Positions 1 through 11,599 of a stretch of DNA of 64,000 nt are shown piece by piece. Numbering within the stretch: the first letter of the stretch is position 1; each line of letters begins with the position of its first letter. Below the pieces are notes generated by a model, which worked only from the letters and a program-made list of their open reading frames with translations, searched no databases and was not told where the DNA came from. The position numbers and the translations under genes were made by a program. Source of the stretch: Isoperla grammatica (Eukaryota; Arthropoda; Insecta; Plecoptera; Perlodidae); assembly GCA_945910005.1 (NCBI GenBank), contig OX246741.1, forward strand, positions 39,748,872-39,812,871, read 5' to 3'.

Positions 1-972
1 CAGTGACACTCCATTCAACTCGACAGTTGCTGTGAACTCGTCTTCGGTACCTTTGCTCGGCCTAGTGTGTACAGAAAAAAGATACGAGTCCACAGGCTGA
101 GCCTGGACTAGGTTCGTATTTACTGACGACTTTGAGTCTGCCTTTCCACTAGGCTTACCCGCAGGTTTGGGCTCTCTCTCGCCTTTGCATACTCGAGCCA
201 TGTGGCCCGTTTTCTGGCATTTGTAGCAGGTTATGTTGCCCAAGCTACGCTTATCGGCGAGATGTGCCTTACTACCACAGCGAAAACATTGTCCCTTACC
301 TTGAGCGGTTTCCGAAGTAGGCTTGGCCTCAGCGCCTCCCCCCTTCTTTCCTTTGGACTTGGCCTTGTACTTACTGTCGAACTTGTTAACCACACTGGCA
401 CTGGGGTTGCCCCGCAGCACTTGGACATCACGTTGTGACGTTTCCGTCGCAATAGCCATCTCCATAGCCCTTTTAAATGTTAAGCCGTCGCCTTCCGCCA
501 ACAACTTAGTTTGTAGGGCCTGGTCCCTCACCCCAGCTATGAGCTGTTCCAACAGATTTTCCTCTAGGTCAGGAAATGCACAATGCTCGCTAAGCTTTCT
601 CAGATTAGCGAGGAATTCCACGATCTGTTCGGATGGGCCTTGAATTCGTTTTCGAAACTTGAAACGCTGCATTCTTTTACTAGGCTTAGGGCAGTACCTC
701 TCACCTAATAACGACAAAGCTTCCTCGAGAGTCAGGTCAGCTACATTTGTAGGCGCCGCCAAACTTCTCAGCACTCGAAATGTCTCCGAACCCACCACAC
801 AAAGAAGCAGGTTCTTCCTTTTATCTTCTGGAACTTCGAATGTTAAGAATGCGATGTTTAAGCGGTCGGCATACACGTCCCAGGATTCCTCAGAAGGCGA
901 GAATGGTCCCACAGCATTAACCACGCCGCTGGCTAGGCCTAAGCCACGGGAATTCGTACTATTCTCTGACAT
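1..972 (-). CDS. Gypsy-type Gag (start of Gag-Pro), partial at window edge
   Basis: On the minus strand an open frame runs from an ATG at 972-970 to the window edge without a stop, 324 codons. The first ~190 codons read as a retrotransposon Gag (capsid-like) domain. Near the C-terminal third are two CCHC zinc knuckles of the nucleocapsid type. The distal one is intact (CYKCQKTGHMARVC). In the proximal one (CFRCGSKAH...) the last Cys is replaced by Arg. The frame continues into sequence like the start of a retroviral-type aspartic protease, but the catalytic Asp lies outside the window. The ATG follows a primer-binding-like site and an LTR end, as expected for the 5' end of an LTR element. The protein would package element RNA. 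It is a different family from the plus-strand pol next to it. The lost knuckle Cys hints at decay, but the rest of the element cannot be judged. Confidence 0.8.
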   Translation of the reverse strand, partial: MSENSTNSRGLGLASGVVNAVGPFSPSEESWDVYADRLNIAFLTFEVPEDKRKNLLLCVVGSETFRVLRSLAAPTNVADLTLEEALSLLGERYCPKPSKRMQRFKFRKRIQGPSEQIVEFLANLRKLSEHCAFPDLEENLLEQLIAGVRDQALQTKLLAEGDGLTFKRAMEMAIATETSQRDVQVLRGNPSASVVNKFDSKYKAKSKGKKGGGAEAKPTSETAQGKGQCFRCGSKAHLADKRSLGNITCYKCQKTGHMARVCKGEREPKPAGKPSGKADSKSSVNTNLVQAQPVDSYLFSVHTRPSKGTEDEFTATVELNGVSL

Positions 973-973
973 C

Positions 974-994
974 CTGTCCGTCCTCGTCGCCAAT
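974..994 (-). promoter_or_regulatory. Primer-binding-like site of the minus-strand gypsy element
   Basis: Read on the minus strand, the LTR end is followed by TTGGCGACGAGGA and then the Gag ATG. The same motif precedes the Gag of the third gypsy element at 11,414-11,427. The position directly after an LTR ending in ACA fits a tRNA primer-binding site. I cannot name the primer tRNA with certainty. Confidence 0.5.
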
Positions 995-1184
995 TGTTAT
1001 GTATGCAATAATAAGACGGTATGCATTAGGATACTATGTTTAATAAGTATAACTGTTCACGATACACTGTTTCATGGTAATACTAGTTGTTATGAAAACG
1101 TTTGTAACCGATCAACCATCCGAGGCAGCCACCTTGCGCGTCCCGTCGGCGTGCCTCCTCAGTGGCGCTACCTCTCGGTAGAAT
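995..1184 (-). mobile_element. LTR (5' LTR) of the minus-strand gypsy element, outer end uncertain
   Basis: On the plus strand this begins with TGTTATGTATGC, the reverse of an LTR ending in ACA, directly beside the primer-binding-like site. The outer boundary is not visible because no second LTR copy lies in the window. Coding sequence of the plus-strand gypsy pol is recognisable from about 1200, so the LTR is probably truncated or abutted there. The end given is the last stop before that reading frame. Confidence 0.45.
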
Positions 1185-3241
1185 CCCAAGGGCGCTAGTT
1201 TCAAATGCCGTAAACACCACAAAATCGTCACAGACTTTCATCCACCAGTTCAATGTCGCCTTCGACCAGTCAATCATATGAAAAGAAACGTCATGGACGG
1301 CCTAGTCGACAAACTACTTGAACAGAAAATCATTCAACCATCATCAAGCTCTTGGACCAGTGCTCCGGTTATCGTGCCCAAGAAAACAGGAGGTTATAGA
1401 TTGGCGGTTGACAACCGTCATCTTAATAAATGCAGCCAGGTTCCCAAATTGCCAATGCCACGTACAGACTGGATTTTGGCCCAGCTTGGTCCTGCACGCT
1501 ACTTCTCGACAATCGACCTTTCTCAAGGTTTTTTCCAAATTGCGGCTGCACCTAAAGATCGCCACAAGACAGCCTTCTTATGTCACAGGGGCACTTTTGA
1601 GTTCCTGCGAATGCCATTTGGTTTAGCCGGGGCTCCGGCTTCGTTTCAGAAACTGATGGACAAGGTTCTTGCTGGTATATCTCATCGGTTCTGTCTGGCA
1701 TTCTTAGACGACATAATTATTTATTCCAACTCATTGGAGGAACATCTGCAACATTTAGAGGAGGTGTTTGCTCGACTTGCCAAAGCAGGACTGACTGTAA
1801 ACACAAGTAAACTCCAGCTCTTTCAAACCTCTATTAACTTCTTGGGGCACATTATCAAACAAGGATTGTACAGCCCAAATCCTTTAAAAGTTGCTGAAGT
1901 CAACGATTTTCCTTCTCCCCGCAAAGTGAAAGACCTGCAAAGTTTCCTTGGTTTAGTTGGTTACTATAGAACCTTCATACAAAACTTTTCTACGATTGCT
2001 AAGCCTCTTAGATGTCTGCTAAGGAAAGATACTCCTTGGACATGGGACTTACCGCAGAAAAATGCGTTCATAGCTTTAAAAAATGCCCTCTCTTATGTCA
2101 CAGATCTGGCTTTGCCGGACTTAAATCAACCTTTTGTGATCGAGACAGACGCGAGTGGCTTAGGTTTGGGTGCGGTTTTGCTCCAATTGCCTCGGACTCC
2201 AACGTAACCAATAGTCCTCTCCGGCCAGTTGCCTTCATAAGTCGGACACTCAGTAAACATGAAGAGAATTACACGGTACAGGAGTTGGAATGTCTCGCTG
2301 TGGTGTGGGCGGTGGATAAATTCCGTCCATACATTGAAATGACAAGCTTTGATATTATTTGTGACCACGCTTCCCTGAGTTGGATGTTTTCTACAGAATT
2401 GGCCTCCAACAGAGTCAAAAGATGGGTGTTGCGTTTGCAGGGGTACGATTGTACGATCAAGTACCGCAGAGGAATAGCAAACGTTCCCGCTGATGCTCTC
2501 AGTAGGCACCCCATTGCAATACACCCGCCGTCTCACCTGGATTCAACAACGTTTGTGAATCAACTATTGCCGCTCTTCGTTGAAGCTCCTGATGCCGAAG
2601 TTACTTTTAAAGATCCTCCACAAGAAGTATGCGTTACAAACCTAGCGACCATCTCAATTGACACCCTCACAGACATGCCTAAACTAGCAGCGGAACAGCT
2701 ACAGGACGAACAGTTACGGGAGATACATCGGGTGGTTACGAGGAACCAGAGCTCTACTACGGTAACGTGTTCGAGGCAGACGAAGGATCTTGCTAGCGAA
2801 ACCGAGATAGATGCAGATGGTGTTATGTGGCGAGTAAGCCAGCTGTCGCCTCCCCGCGTTTGGTTGCCACAACACCTGCGTCAAATTGTCTTGGCTGCAA
2901 CTCACTCACATCCTTTAAGCGGTCACCTTGGATTTTTCAAGACATTACATCGCACCCAAGAACGCTACACGTGGCTAGGGATGAGACATGATATTCTAAC
3001 GTATGTCCGCTCCTGTCAAACTTGTCAGCGAATAAAACCAAGGTCACAAAAACAGTTCGGATACATGGAGGTTTCGCCTGCTGTCAGACCGTTTGCAGAG
3101 CTAAGCATCGATCTAGTACGGCCCCTACCACGTTCGCGAAACAATTTCCTATATAAATTGGTCGTCATCGACAAGTTCACGAGGTACCCGGAAATTTTTC
3201 CTTTACGTTCCCCAACTACTAATCAAATAACATCCAGACTA
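1185..3241 (+). pseudogene. Gypsy Pol 5' part: reverse transcriptase, RNase H, integrase N-terminus (frameshifted, interrupted)
   Basis: Two overlapping frames give a gypsy polyprotein. From ~1205 to 2207 lies the reverse transcriptase: a conserved lead-in, FSTIDLSQGF with the first catalytic Asp, then FLDDIIIYS with the Asp pair. The start of RNase H (TDASGLGLGAVLLQ) follows. The frame stops at 2207. RNase H continues in another frame from about 2195 (FISRTLSKHEENY), so one indel lies near 2195-2207. The second frame carries the rest of RNase H, the HHCC integrase zinc finger (HPLSGH ... CQTC at ~2913-3030) and the integrase core up to the codon ending at 3241. There it is cut by the inverted-repeat element. 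The 3' half resumes in frame at 9218. The first ATG (1278) is probably not the true start, because conserved sequence extends upstream of it. Its Gag and protease are absent. Confidence 0.9.
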
Positions 3242-3655
3242 TGATCCGTTCGTAGGAGAGAATTCAGCCAGGTAGCTGAAATAACTCCCCTACTTTTACC
3301 CCCACTCGGCGGCCGGCTCGGTTTCGATCAGTGAGCGACGAGCGGACACCTGTCGAGATTTCCTTTGAAGATAAGATAAATACCTGCAGTCAACTTTGAA
3401 AAAGTGTAAACTACTGAACTTTTTTAACTTTTGATTAACATTACGGAATATTCAGAAAAAACATTACTCCTACGTTTTTTATTCGTCAAAATAGGACAAA
3501 ATTTAAGCTTTGGCAATTAAAATATAATTGTATATTACAATACTAAAAACACTCTTCCACATAAAATGATATTTCATACACGCACACGCACATACCGGTT
3601 TCAATTAATATTAATAATAATACTATTGAATGATAGCAATAATTGTCGTAAAAAT

Positions 3656-3717
3656 GTGTCCCTGCTGGTGGTCGAACTCAGGTCCATTGGCTTTCCTATC
3701 AACTGAGCTATCGGGCC
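3656..3717 (-). ncRNA. tRNA-like unit A, left arm
   Basis: Read on the minus strand this has the layout of a tRNA-derived sequence. TAGCTCAGTTGA matches the Pol III A box (TRGCNNAGYNGG) except at the last base. AGTTCGACCAC is a weaker B box, followed by CAGGGACACA and a TTTTT run that could terminate Pol III. It is shorter than a tRNA (about 62 nt) and the T stem is damaged. It is therefore a tRNA-derived (SINE-head-like) relic, not a working tRNA gene. Confidence 0.5.
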
Positions 3718-3765
3718 ATGGGAACAAATCTTTACTGATTTGCTATTTGTAATAATTGTTTTACC

Positions 3766-3843
3766 AAGCTGGACAATCGAACAGTTGGTAAAGCGTCGGT
3801 ACGGAAAGCTGGAGGACCTGGGTTCGATCCCCAGTGGGGACAC
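3766..3843 (+). ncRNA. tRNA-like unit B, left arm
   Basis: The 3' half is tRNA-like: GGTTCGATCCC matches the B box fully. It sits in a perfect five-pair T stem (CTGGG/CCCAG), then TGGGGACACA and TTTTT. The A-box region (TCGAACAGTTGG) is degenerate and no good acceptor stem forms with the 5' end. It faces away from unit A. Both units share the tail GGGACACATTTTTACGA, so they look like an inverted duplication of one ancestor. Confidence 0.5.
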
Positions 3844-4257
3844 ATTTTTACGATAACTGCTAGAATAATAATGATATTAATGAATAATGAATGAATAATA
3901 ATGATAATAAAAATGATGATACGTACAAAAACAACGTAAATAGCATCCTGCAATTGTGTGGTGTGCGTAACATAGAAGACAATAATCACCCCCAGCGGTA
4001 GTTCCAACTATCGAGCGCGTGTCAGTGACTTACGACTTCTATCACAAGTGGGCGTGCAAGATATTGATCCGTGAATCGTGACACGCGTCATTGTGCGTGT
4101 CACTTCCATACCTTATGAATGATCCATGTACATTATAATATATTGTTTATTATAAAAACAAATTTGAAATTCATGTCGGATAGTATACTTAACAGATGTG
4201 TGATAATATAATTATGATAATATTGTATTATAACAGTAACATGATAACTAATGTAAA

Positions 4258-4291
<34 letters not shown>

Positions 4292-4560
4292 TTATTGTTG
4301 CAATACATACAAACTCGGTCAAAACCGGCATAAACATGTTGTACGGACACAAATGTCAAGTATTTCCATGTGTTTACCTTATTAAAATCTACTTAGAACT
4401 ACTTAATATATCATTGTCCACATTATTTTTTCCAATCCGAACTGTGGATGCTATGTTCGGTCGTGGCCGATTTGTACTCATCCCAGCATTCGCTCTTTGT
4501 ACGGTGGAAACCACGAAAACCACCATCGGGATGGAGAACTTCTTGAAGTCTTCATTCTTC

Positions 4561-6310
<1,750 letters not shown>

Positions 6311-8117
6311 TGAGGTAATTAAGATGACACTTATTTATACTTACATGCGCAACTTTGAAGACAATCACTCCCATTGGTAGTACTAACGACTGCAACGTTG
6401 ATCAACAGGTCGTACGGCGTTAAGTTACACAATAAATTATTTAGATATCGTGTTGCTCAAATATATCAACCCGTTATACCCAAAGAATCAATTGTGGCCC
6501 TTAAAAGGGCCGGTTGATTTTTTGGAATTACTCCAACGGTCTGGCGAGTTGTTCCTCGTCGTCGATATCCTCGTCACTTGAATCAGTATCGTTGCCGATG
6601 TTAATTATCATTTGCTCGACAATGTCGTCGGTAATCCCGTCGAAATTCCACATTTCTTCCTCGCGTTCGATAACCTTGTTGACATAGTTACTCCACTGTT
6701 GTGGTGTCACATCAGCAAAACCTTCCGATACAAGGTTTTTAACATCATTTATATTAAATGATGTGTTGTGACTTGCAATAAATCTCTTCAGCTGGCTCCA
6801 CACCATTTCAATAGGATTTAACTCACAGTGGTATGGAGGCAAACGAATTATTGTGTGTCCGGCTGCTTTCATCATTTCATCCGGTATGTACTTCTTGTAC
6901 AACGGCTTGTTTTCGTTTACCAATGCCATCAGTTCCACCTTCGTCATACTGTCATCGATTTCGATCTGTTTAGATCGCAGCCATTCCTGAATGGCAGCTT
7001 TTAACCAACTCTGATTAGGGATTCGTTCCATTAATCGAGTATGATAAGGCGCATTGTCGACCACTAGAACTGAATTCGGGTTCAGTTTTGGAATCACGGA
7101 CTGAAGCCACCCTTCAAAACGCGGTCCATCCATTTCTTCATGGTAGTCCCCTGTTGACTTCTTGGCCACGAAGACCAGCTCTCCGCCCTCCAGAAAACCG
7201 ATCTCACTGCCCAGGTGTCCTATGACAAGACGCTTGCCTTTTCCAGTGGGATTTTTTAATCCCGTTGAAAGGCCCGACAAAAATGCTTGTTTAGCGCTTT
7301 TAATGGTAGAATCATCCCAAGCAGATGACAGCGTATGACCCGCATTGACCCAGGTCTCGTCAAGATAATAAATGTGTTGTCCATCCCTCCGCGCTTGTTT
7401 AATATCACGCAGATAACGTCTCCACAGCTGGATTTCTTCGCGCTCTATGAACATTGACCGTCGCTGCCTCTTCTTATACTCAAATCCGAGATCCTTCATA
7501 AGCATGAAGACTGTCGTCCGTCCGATGTTTGGCAAGTCCTCGTCACTCTGGATAGCCTCCAACACACGATTTACTGTCGGCGGAATATTTTGACGTAAAA
7601 GATTGTGGACTTTTTTTCGAATTGCACTCAGGACAAACTCTTCATAAATGTCCATACGAGTGTTTCCATGATCTGGACCTCGAGGACGTTTCTTGCCTGG
7701 GGTAACTTATTCCCCCCCGTTTGTATTAAATTCACTCTTGCACTTTAACACAGTACGCCCCGAAACACCACACGCTAATCCAGCTGCCTCCGCTGCTTCA
7801 CTTACACTCATTAGTGGATTACGTTTACGTTCATGTGCGTAAACGTTTAAAACCATCTTCCTCTCCCCACTCGTTAACGTTTTCCCACGCGATCTTCTCA
7901 ATACGTACTTCTCAGGTGACTGGTCCATAGCTGAGCGATTAGAAATGCACTCGACGACTTACAGAACAGTAATGAATGTGTTCGCAAATTTTGTTTCGAT
8001 TCGTACTACGGGGTAAAACCAAAGGAAAATCCAACTTACAGAGCGAACTACCAATGGGAGTGATTGTCTTCAAAGTTGCGCATGTGAGTATAAATAAGTG
8101 TCATCTTAATAACCTCA
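6311..8117 (-). mobile_element. Sailor-type (DD82E) IS630/Tc1/mariner transposon, 1,807 bp
   Basis: The inverted ends begin TGAGGTAATTAAGATGACAC (left) and TGAGGTTATTAAGATGACAC (right). They match over about 73 bp with very few differences. TA flanks both sides (6309-6310, 8118-8119). Inside is a single transposase gene on the minus strand. Size, TIR length, TA duplication and catalytic spacing fit a complete element of the group I know as Sailor. It sits between an ATT-oriented and an AAT-oriented tract, which is the centre of the surrounding palindrome. Confidence 0.85.
6528..7928 (-). pseudogene. DD82E (Sailor-type) transposase with one in-frame stop
   Basis: An ATG at 7928 opens a frame with a helix-turn-helix-like N-terminus (about residues 15-60, GERKMVLNVY ... 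SVSEAAEAAG ... SGRTVLKCK). A TAA at 7709-7707 interrupts it. The same frame then continues unbroken through an ATG at 7655 to the stop at 6528 (375 residues from that ATG). That part holds the DDE catalytic domain: Asp99 in YLDETW, Asp200 in VVDNAPYHT and Glu283 in LNPIEMVW, with 82 residues between the last two. The C-terminus is acidic (DTDSSDEDIDDEE). The enzyme would bind the 73-bp TIRs and cut and paste at TA. Only the one nonsense codon separates the DNA-binding half from the catalytic half, so inactivation looks recent. A C7 run abuts the stop. Readthrough or translation from the internal ATG cannot be excluded, but the latter product would lack the helix-turn-helix. Confidence 0.88.
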
Positions 8118-8131
8118 TAAAAAATGAATAA

Positions 8132-8181
<50 letters not shown>

Positions 8182-8613
8182 GTAATAATATTTATTTTAG
8201 TTATTATGTTACTGTTATAATACAATATTATCATAATTATATTATCGCACATCTGTTAAGTATATTATCCGACATGAATTTCAAATTTGTTTTTATAATA
8301 AACAATATATATATATATATTATAATGTACATGGATCATTCATAAGGTATGGAAGTGACACGCACAATGACGCGTGTCACGATTCACAGATCAATATCTT
8401 GCACGCCCACTTGTGATAGAAGTCGTAAGTCACTGACACGCGCTCGATAGTTGGAACTACCGCTGGGGGTGATTATTGTCTTCTATGTTACGTACACCAC
8501 ACAATTGCAGGATGCTATTTACGTTGTTTTTGTACATATCATCATTTTTATTATCATTATTATTCATTCATTATTCATTAATATCATTATTATTCTAGCA
8601 GTTATCGTAAAAA

Positions 8614-8692
8614 TGTGTCCCCACTGGGGATCGAACCCAGGTCCTCCAGCTTTCCGTACCGACGCTTTACCAACTGTTCGATTGTCCAGCTT
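8614..8692 (-). ncRNA. tRNA-like unit B, right arm
   Basis: An inverted copy of the unit at 3766-3843, with the same perfect B box and T stem and the same T5 run beyond the 3' end. Confidence 0.5.
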
Positions 8693-8740
8693 GGTAAAAC
8701 AATTATTACAAATAGCAAATCAGTAAAGATGTGTTCCCAT

Positions 8741-8802
8741 GGCCCGATAGCTCAGTTGATAGGAAAGCCAATGGACCTGAGTTCGACCACCAGCAGGGAC
8801 AC
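8741..8802 (+). ncRNA. tRNA-like unit A, right arm
   Basis: An inverted copy of the unit at 3656-3717, starting GGCCCGATAGCTCAG, with a near-consensus A box, a weak B box and TTTTT after GGGACACA. Confidence 0.5.
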
Positions 8803-9217
8803 ATTTTTACGACAATTATTGCTATCATTCAAAAGTATTATTATTAATATTAATTGAAACCGGTATGTGCGTGTGCGTGTATGAAATATAATTTTATGTG
8901 GAAGAGTGTTTTAAGTATTGTAATATACAATTATATTTTAATTGCCAAAGCTTAAATTTTGTCCTATTTTGACGAATAAAAAACGTAGGAGTAAGTTTTT
9001 TCTGAATATTCCGTAATGTTTATCAAAAGTTAAAAAAGTTCAGTAGTTTACACTCTTTCAAAGTTGACTGCAGGTATTTATCTTATCTTCAAGGGAAATC
9101 TCGACAGGTGTCCGCTCGTCGCTCACTGATCGAAACCGAGCCGGCCGCCGAGTGGGGGTAAAAGTAGGGGAGTTATTTCAGCTACCTGGCTGAATTCTCT
9201 CCTACGAACGGACCATA

Positions 9218-9994
9218 GAAGAACTGTTCTGTCGTCATAGATTCCCTGATGCCATTTCGAGCGATAACGGCAAACAATTTGTCAGTGCCATCTGGAAAAG
9301 CACGATGGCATTGTTTGGCATTTCTGATCGCCATACTGTTCCTTACAGGCCTTGTGGGCAACAGGTGGAGAGGCATAATGGTACCCTAAAAACAAGCATT
9401 CGAGCCTTCTGCGATAACCACCGAGATTGGGATCGTCATCTTCATGCTTTAGCGTTTGCATTAAGAACCGCAGTAAGTGAGGTAACTGGGTACTCTCCTG
9501 CTACGCTAACCTACGGCAGAGACCTGCGCGCACCCTGGGATCGCAGGGACCCTCTCGACGAGGATTCATCAGCCGTCCAAGTTCATGAATATGCCGTGGA
9601 CCTCAAACATCAATTAACAGACGCATGGCACTGGGCAAGGACTCGTGCAAGCGCGGCTCAAGCTAAGTCTAAACAAAACTATGATGTCCGTCGTCAACCA
9701 AACCTCTTTGTTGTTGGTGATTTAGTTTTGTGGGACGCTCACGTTCTCAGTGATGCAGCGATGGCAGTGTCTGCTGGTTTAGCTCCACGCCACTCCGGAC
9801 CTTATCAAATCACTCGACAGATTGCCACTAACTCTTTTGAGTGAGTCGATCCTAAGTCTGGTAAATGTATGGGAAGAGCGAATGCTGACCAGCTTAAGAA
9901 ATGGGTATCGAGTCCTTCTTGGGCTACAACAGTGGAAGACCAGCAACGCCGAGTTTTACGCCCGAGGAAGTCCAAGTCTACGGTTCACGACTAA
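9218..9994 (+). pseudogene. Gypsy Pol 3' part: integrase core end and C-terminal domain
   Basis: The integrase frame broken at 3241 resumes at 9218 with no base lost. It holds the second catalytic Asp (SSDNGKQF, ~9262) and the catalytic Glu (QQVERHNGTLK, ~9365). A C-terminal region with a GPY-type motif (HSGPYQI) follows. A TGA at 9842-9844 interrupts it, after which the frame continues for 49 codons to TAA at 9992-9994. The premature TGA and the RNase H frameshift show that this copy decayed independently of the insertion. It is followed at once by a polypurine tract and an LTR start, so this is the true 3' end of the coding region. Confidence 0.88.
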
Positions 9995-10015
9995 GGGGGG
10001 GGGGGGGGGGGAGAA
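9995..10015 (+). promoter_or_regulatory. Polypurine tract with a run of 17 G
   Basis: Immediately after the Pol stop come 17 consecutive G and AGAA, then the TG of the LTR. The position and all-purine content fit the plus-strand primer of reverse transcription. The homopolymer is longer than usual and may have expanded since insertion, or be miscounted by sequencing. Confidence 0.65.
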
Positions 10016-10270
10016 TGTCACGGTGTGCCTGCTTACACTATATTAGTTATTAGTAGTTTAGATAAGTATTGTGGTTATAGGAATGGAAATAGTAAGAAGG
10101 CGGTGTAATTGGAATTGTATAAAGCATCAAGAAGACCGTGGAGTATTCAGATTAAGTTATAGGAATGGAAATAGTGAGAAGGCGGTGAAAAGACAATGGG
10201 TATTGTTGTGAAAAGGGAAATGCAGGAGTGTTTTGTATCTCTAAAAAAAGGAAATAAAAGTAATATTACA
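10016..10270 (+). mobile_element. 3' LTR of the plus-strand gypsy element, about 255 bp
   Basis: It begins TGTCACGGTGTGCC after the polypurine tract and plausibly ends TATTACA at 10,270. An AATAAA lies at about 10,252. A roughly 31-bp unit (GTTATAGGAATGGAAATAG...AAGGCGGTG) occurs twice, near 10,073 and 10,157, so the LTR has an internal duplication. There is no 5' LTR in the window to confirm the boundary. Confidence 0.6.
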
Positions 10271-10276
10271 CAGTAT

Positions 10277-11389
10277 TTATAGAACAGTTATTTGTATACT
10301 AGACGACGCTACAACTTGTAGCGGCGTATGACTACCATAAGGGTATAACATCTTCTTGGACAGAGACGACATACATGTAATTTTCTTTTTCTTCAAGCTG
10401 TTCCACGTTGACTTGTCAATCACATTACAGGTTGCGCCCGAGTCTATTACATCCAAGGGTACGCCCCCTATCTGAATATTAAACAAATCCTCCTTGCAAC
10501 CAGTAATTTTATTGATTCCCCACAACCCGAATGCATGTTCCTCATCACTATCCGAGTCTCCGGTATCAGGGTCATCAACGTGTCGGACTTTACTCCCCTT
10601 TTTGTGAGTAGGCTAAGAGGAACTGTTCCCCTGGATAGGCCCAGTAGCCTTATTCCGGTCCTTCTTGTCTGACGATCTACAACGGGACGCAAAATGTCCT
10701 TTCCGGTGGCATTTGTGGCATTCCTGATCTACAGCTGGACATGATGTGTCTCCCTTGACATGACCCTTAAAACCACATGCAAAGCATTTCACGTAGATCT
10801 TCTTACCTCCTAAAACCTGCATGCGTCTTACCTCCTCGGTGAGGCCTGCCACCTTCTGCGAGTCTTGTTCCTTAAGGTTAGCATCTTCCCAGGAACGGGC
10901 CGTGTCCTGAACTGATTGTAGTGTCATTGTAGGGCCTATTTCTATCAGTTTGCGGTTTAACTCCCTCGAGTAAACCTTATCCAATATTTGGTCTCTAAGG
11001 TGTTCATCCATCTTGTCTCCAAAATCACACACTAAGGCCTGACGCCTCAAGCGTGTTAAATACTTGTCCACAGTTTCCAGCTCCGTTTGAGCAAGAGCTC
11101 GAAATTTAATCCGCTCGTATGGGACATTCGCTCTAGGGGTGAATTTAGAGGTTAGGGCGTCCACCGCCACGAGGTAGTCATCCTCACCTGCTGGCAGCGT
11201 CAAAGTGTGAAAAACATCTTGTTCGTCCATGCCCGCTTTATGCAAAAGTATGGTCTTCTTCCTCCTGGCGGACGTAACATTCTGGCTCTCCAGAAAATAC
11301 TCAAAGGCTCGAAGCCACCGTGCCCACCTTTGGCCTAGCGAAGTTAAATCGCCTTCACAATCAAAAGGTTTGATTGTATGGTCATCCAT
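10277..11389 (-). pseudogene. Third gypsy element: Gag and protease, with internal stop and 3' truncation
   Basis: The minus strand has an ATG at 11,389 and an open Gag frame to a TAG at 10,615-10,613. The first ~190 residues form a charged, helical capsid-like domain. Two CCHC-type knuckles follow (CFACGFKGH...C, with a longer last gap, and CHKCHRKGHFASRC). Past the TAG the same frame continues to 10,277 and contains DVIDSGATCNVID, the DSG active site of a retroviral-type aspartic protease. RT and the rest of Pol are missing. The sequence joins the LTR of the neighbouring plus-strand element at about 10,271. It is a separate family from the Gag at 1-972, though both use the same primer-binding-like motif. 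An in-frame non-ATG extension upstream (to 11,410) exists, but the ATG is preferred. Confidence 0.83.
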
Positions 11390-11413
11390 GATCGAACAAA
11401 ACGATGACAATTT

Positions 11414-11427
11414 ATCCTCGTCGCCAA
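11414..11427 (-). promoter_or_regulatory. Primer-binding-like site of the third gypsy element
   Basis: On the minus strand TTGGCGACGAGGATAA follows the LTR end (TGTTACA) and precedes Gag. It is the same core motif as at 981-994. Confidence 0.5.
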
Positions 11428-11565
11428 TGTAACATCCTATTCAGTATTTAAACAAAGGATTAAACTGGTTTCAATAGATAACACACGCGTCACATTGTAT
11501 CACTCAGTTTAATTTTCAGCCATCTTCGATACAGTCACCAGCCCATGTCAGAGCTGCTAAAAGTC
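11428..11565 (-). mobile_element. LTR of the third gypsy element, outer end unknown
   Basis: The plus strand starts TGTAACATCC beside the primer-binding-like site. The sequence continues at least to the TAA at which the 10-kb element begins. The LTR may have been interrupted by that insertion and continue beyond 21,608, but no second copy is available to test this. Confidence 0.4.
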
Positions 11566-11599
11566 TAAGGTTGGAATTCATAGTCAGCCCCTACACCTA

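Larger units (their letters stand above)
3242..4294 (+). repeat. Left arm of the fold-back element (about 1.05 kb TIR)
   Basis: The arm matches the right arm in inverted orientation with only scattered substitutions, for example one base near 3411 and one near 3243, and a longer AT run on the right near 8310. It holds two tRNA-like units, then a segment (about 3960-4015) resembling the inner end of the Sailor-type element, and ends in an (ATT)n tract at about 4257-4294. That tract adjoins the 3' end of the LINE. Confidence 0.85.
8120..9215 (-). repeat. Right arm of the fold-back element
   Basis: An inverted copy of 3242-4294. It starts on the loop side with an (AAT)n tract (about 8129-8180), includes the Sailor-like subterminal motif near 8450-8500 and both tRNA-like units, and ends at the TA at 9216. 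Differences from the left arm are few. One is an expanded AT run at about 8305-8320. Confidence 0.85.

Noticed and set aside
202..1198. Plus-strand frames over the left Gag and LTR (202-438, 323-643, 659-1198)
   Set aside because: They are antisense shadows of the minus-strand Gag, which has zinc knuckles and a continuous 324-codon frame.
3656..3843. Functional tRNA genes
   Set aside because: Acceptor stems do not pair properly, one box in each unit is degenerate, and the units are embedded in a mobile inverted repeat.
3601..4007. Minus-strand frames (and their mirror copies at 8451-8857)
   Set aside because: They cover the tRNA-like units and AT-rich flanks. The peptides are the familiar spurious translation of tRNA-derived sequence, present in both arms because the arms are copies.
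8124..8345. Poly-asparagine frame on the plus strand
   Set aside because: It is the translation of the (AAT)n tract in the right arm of the fold-back element.
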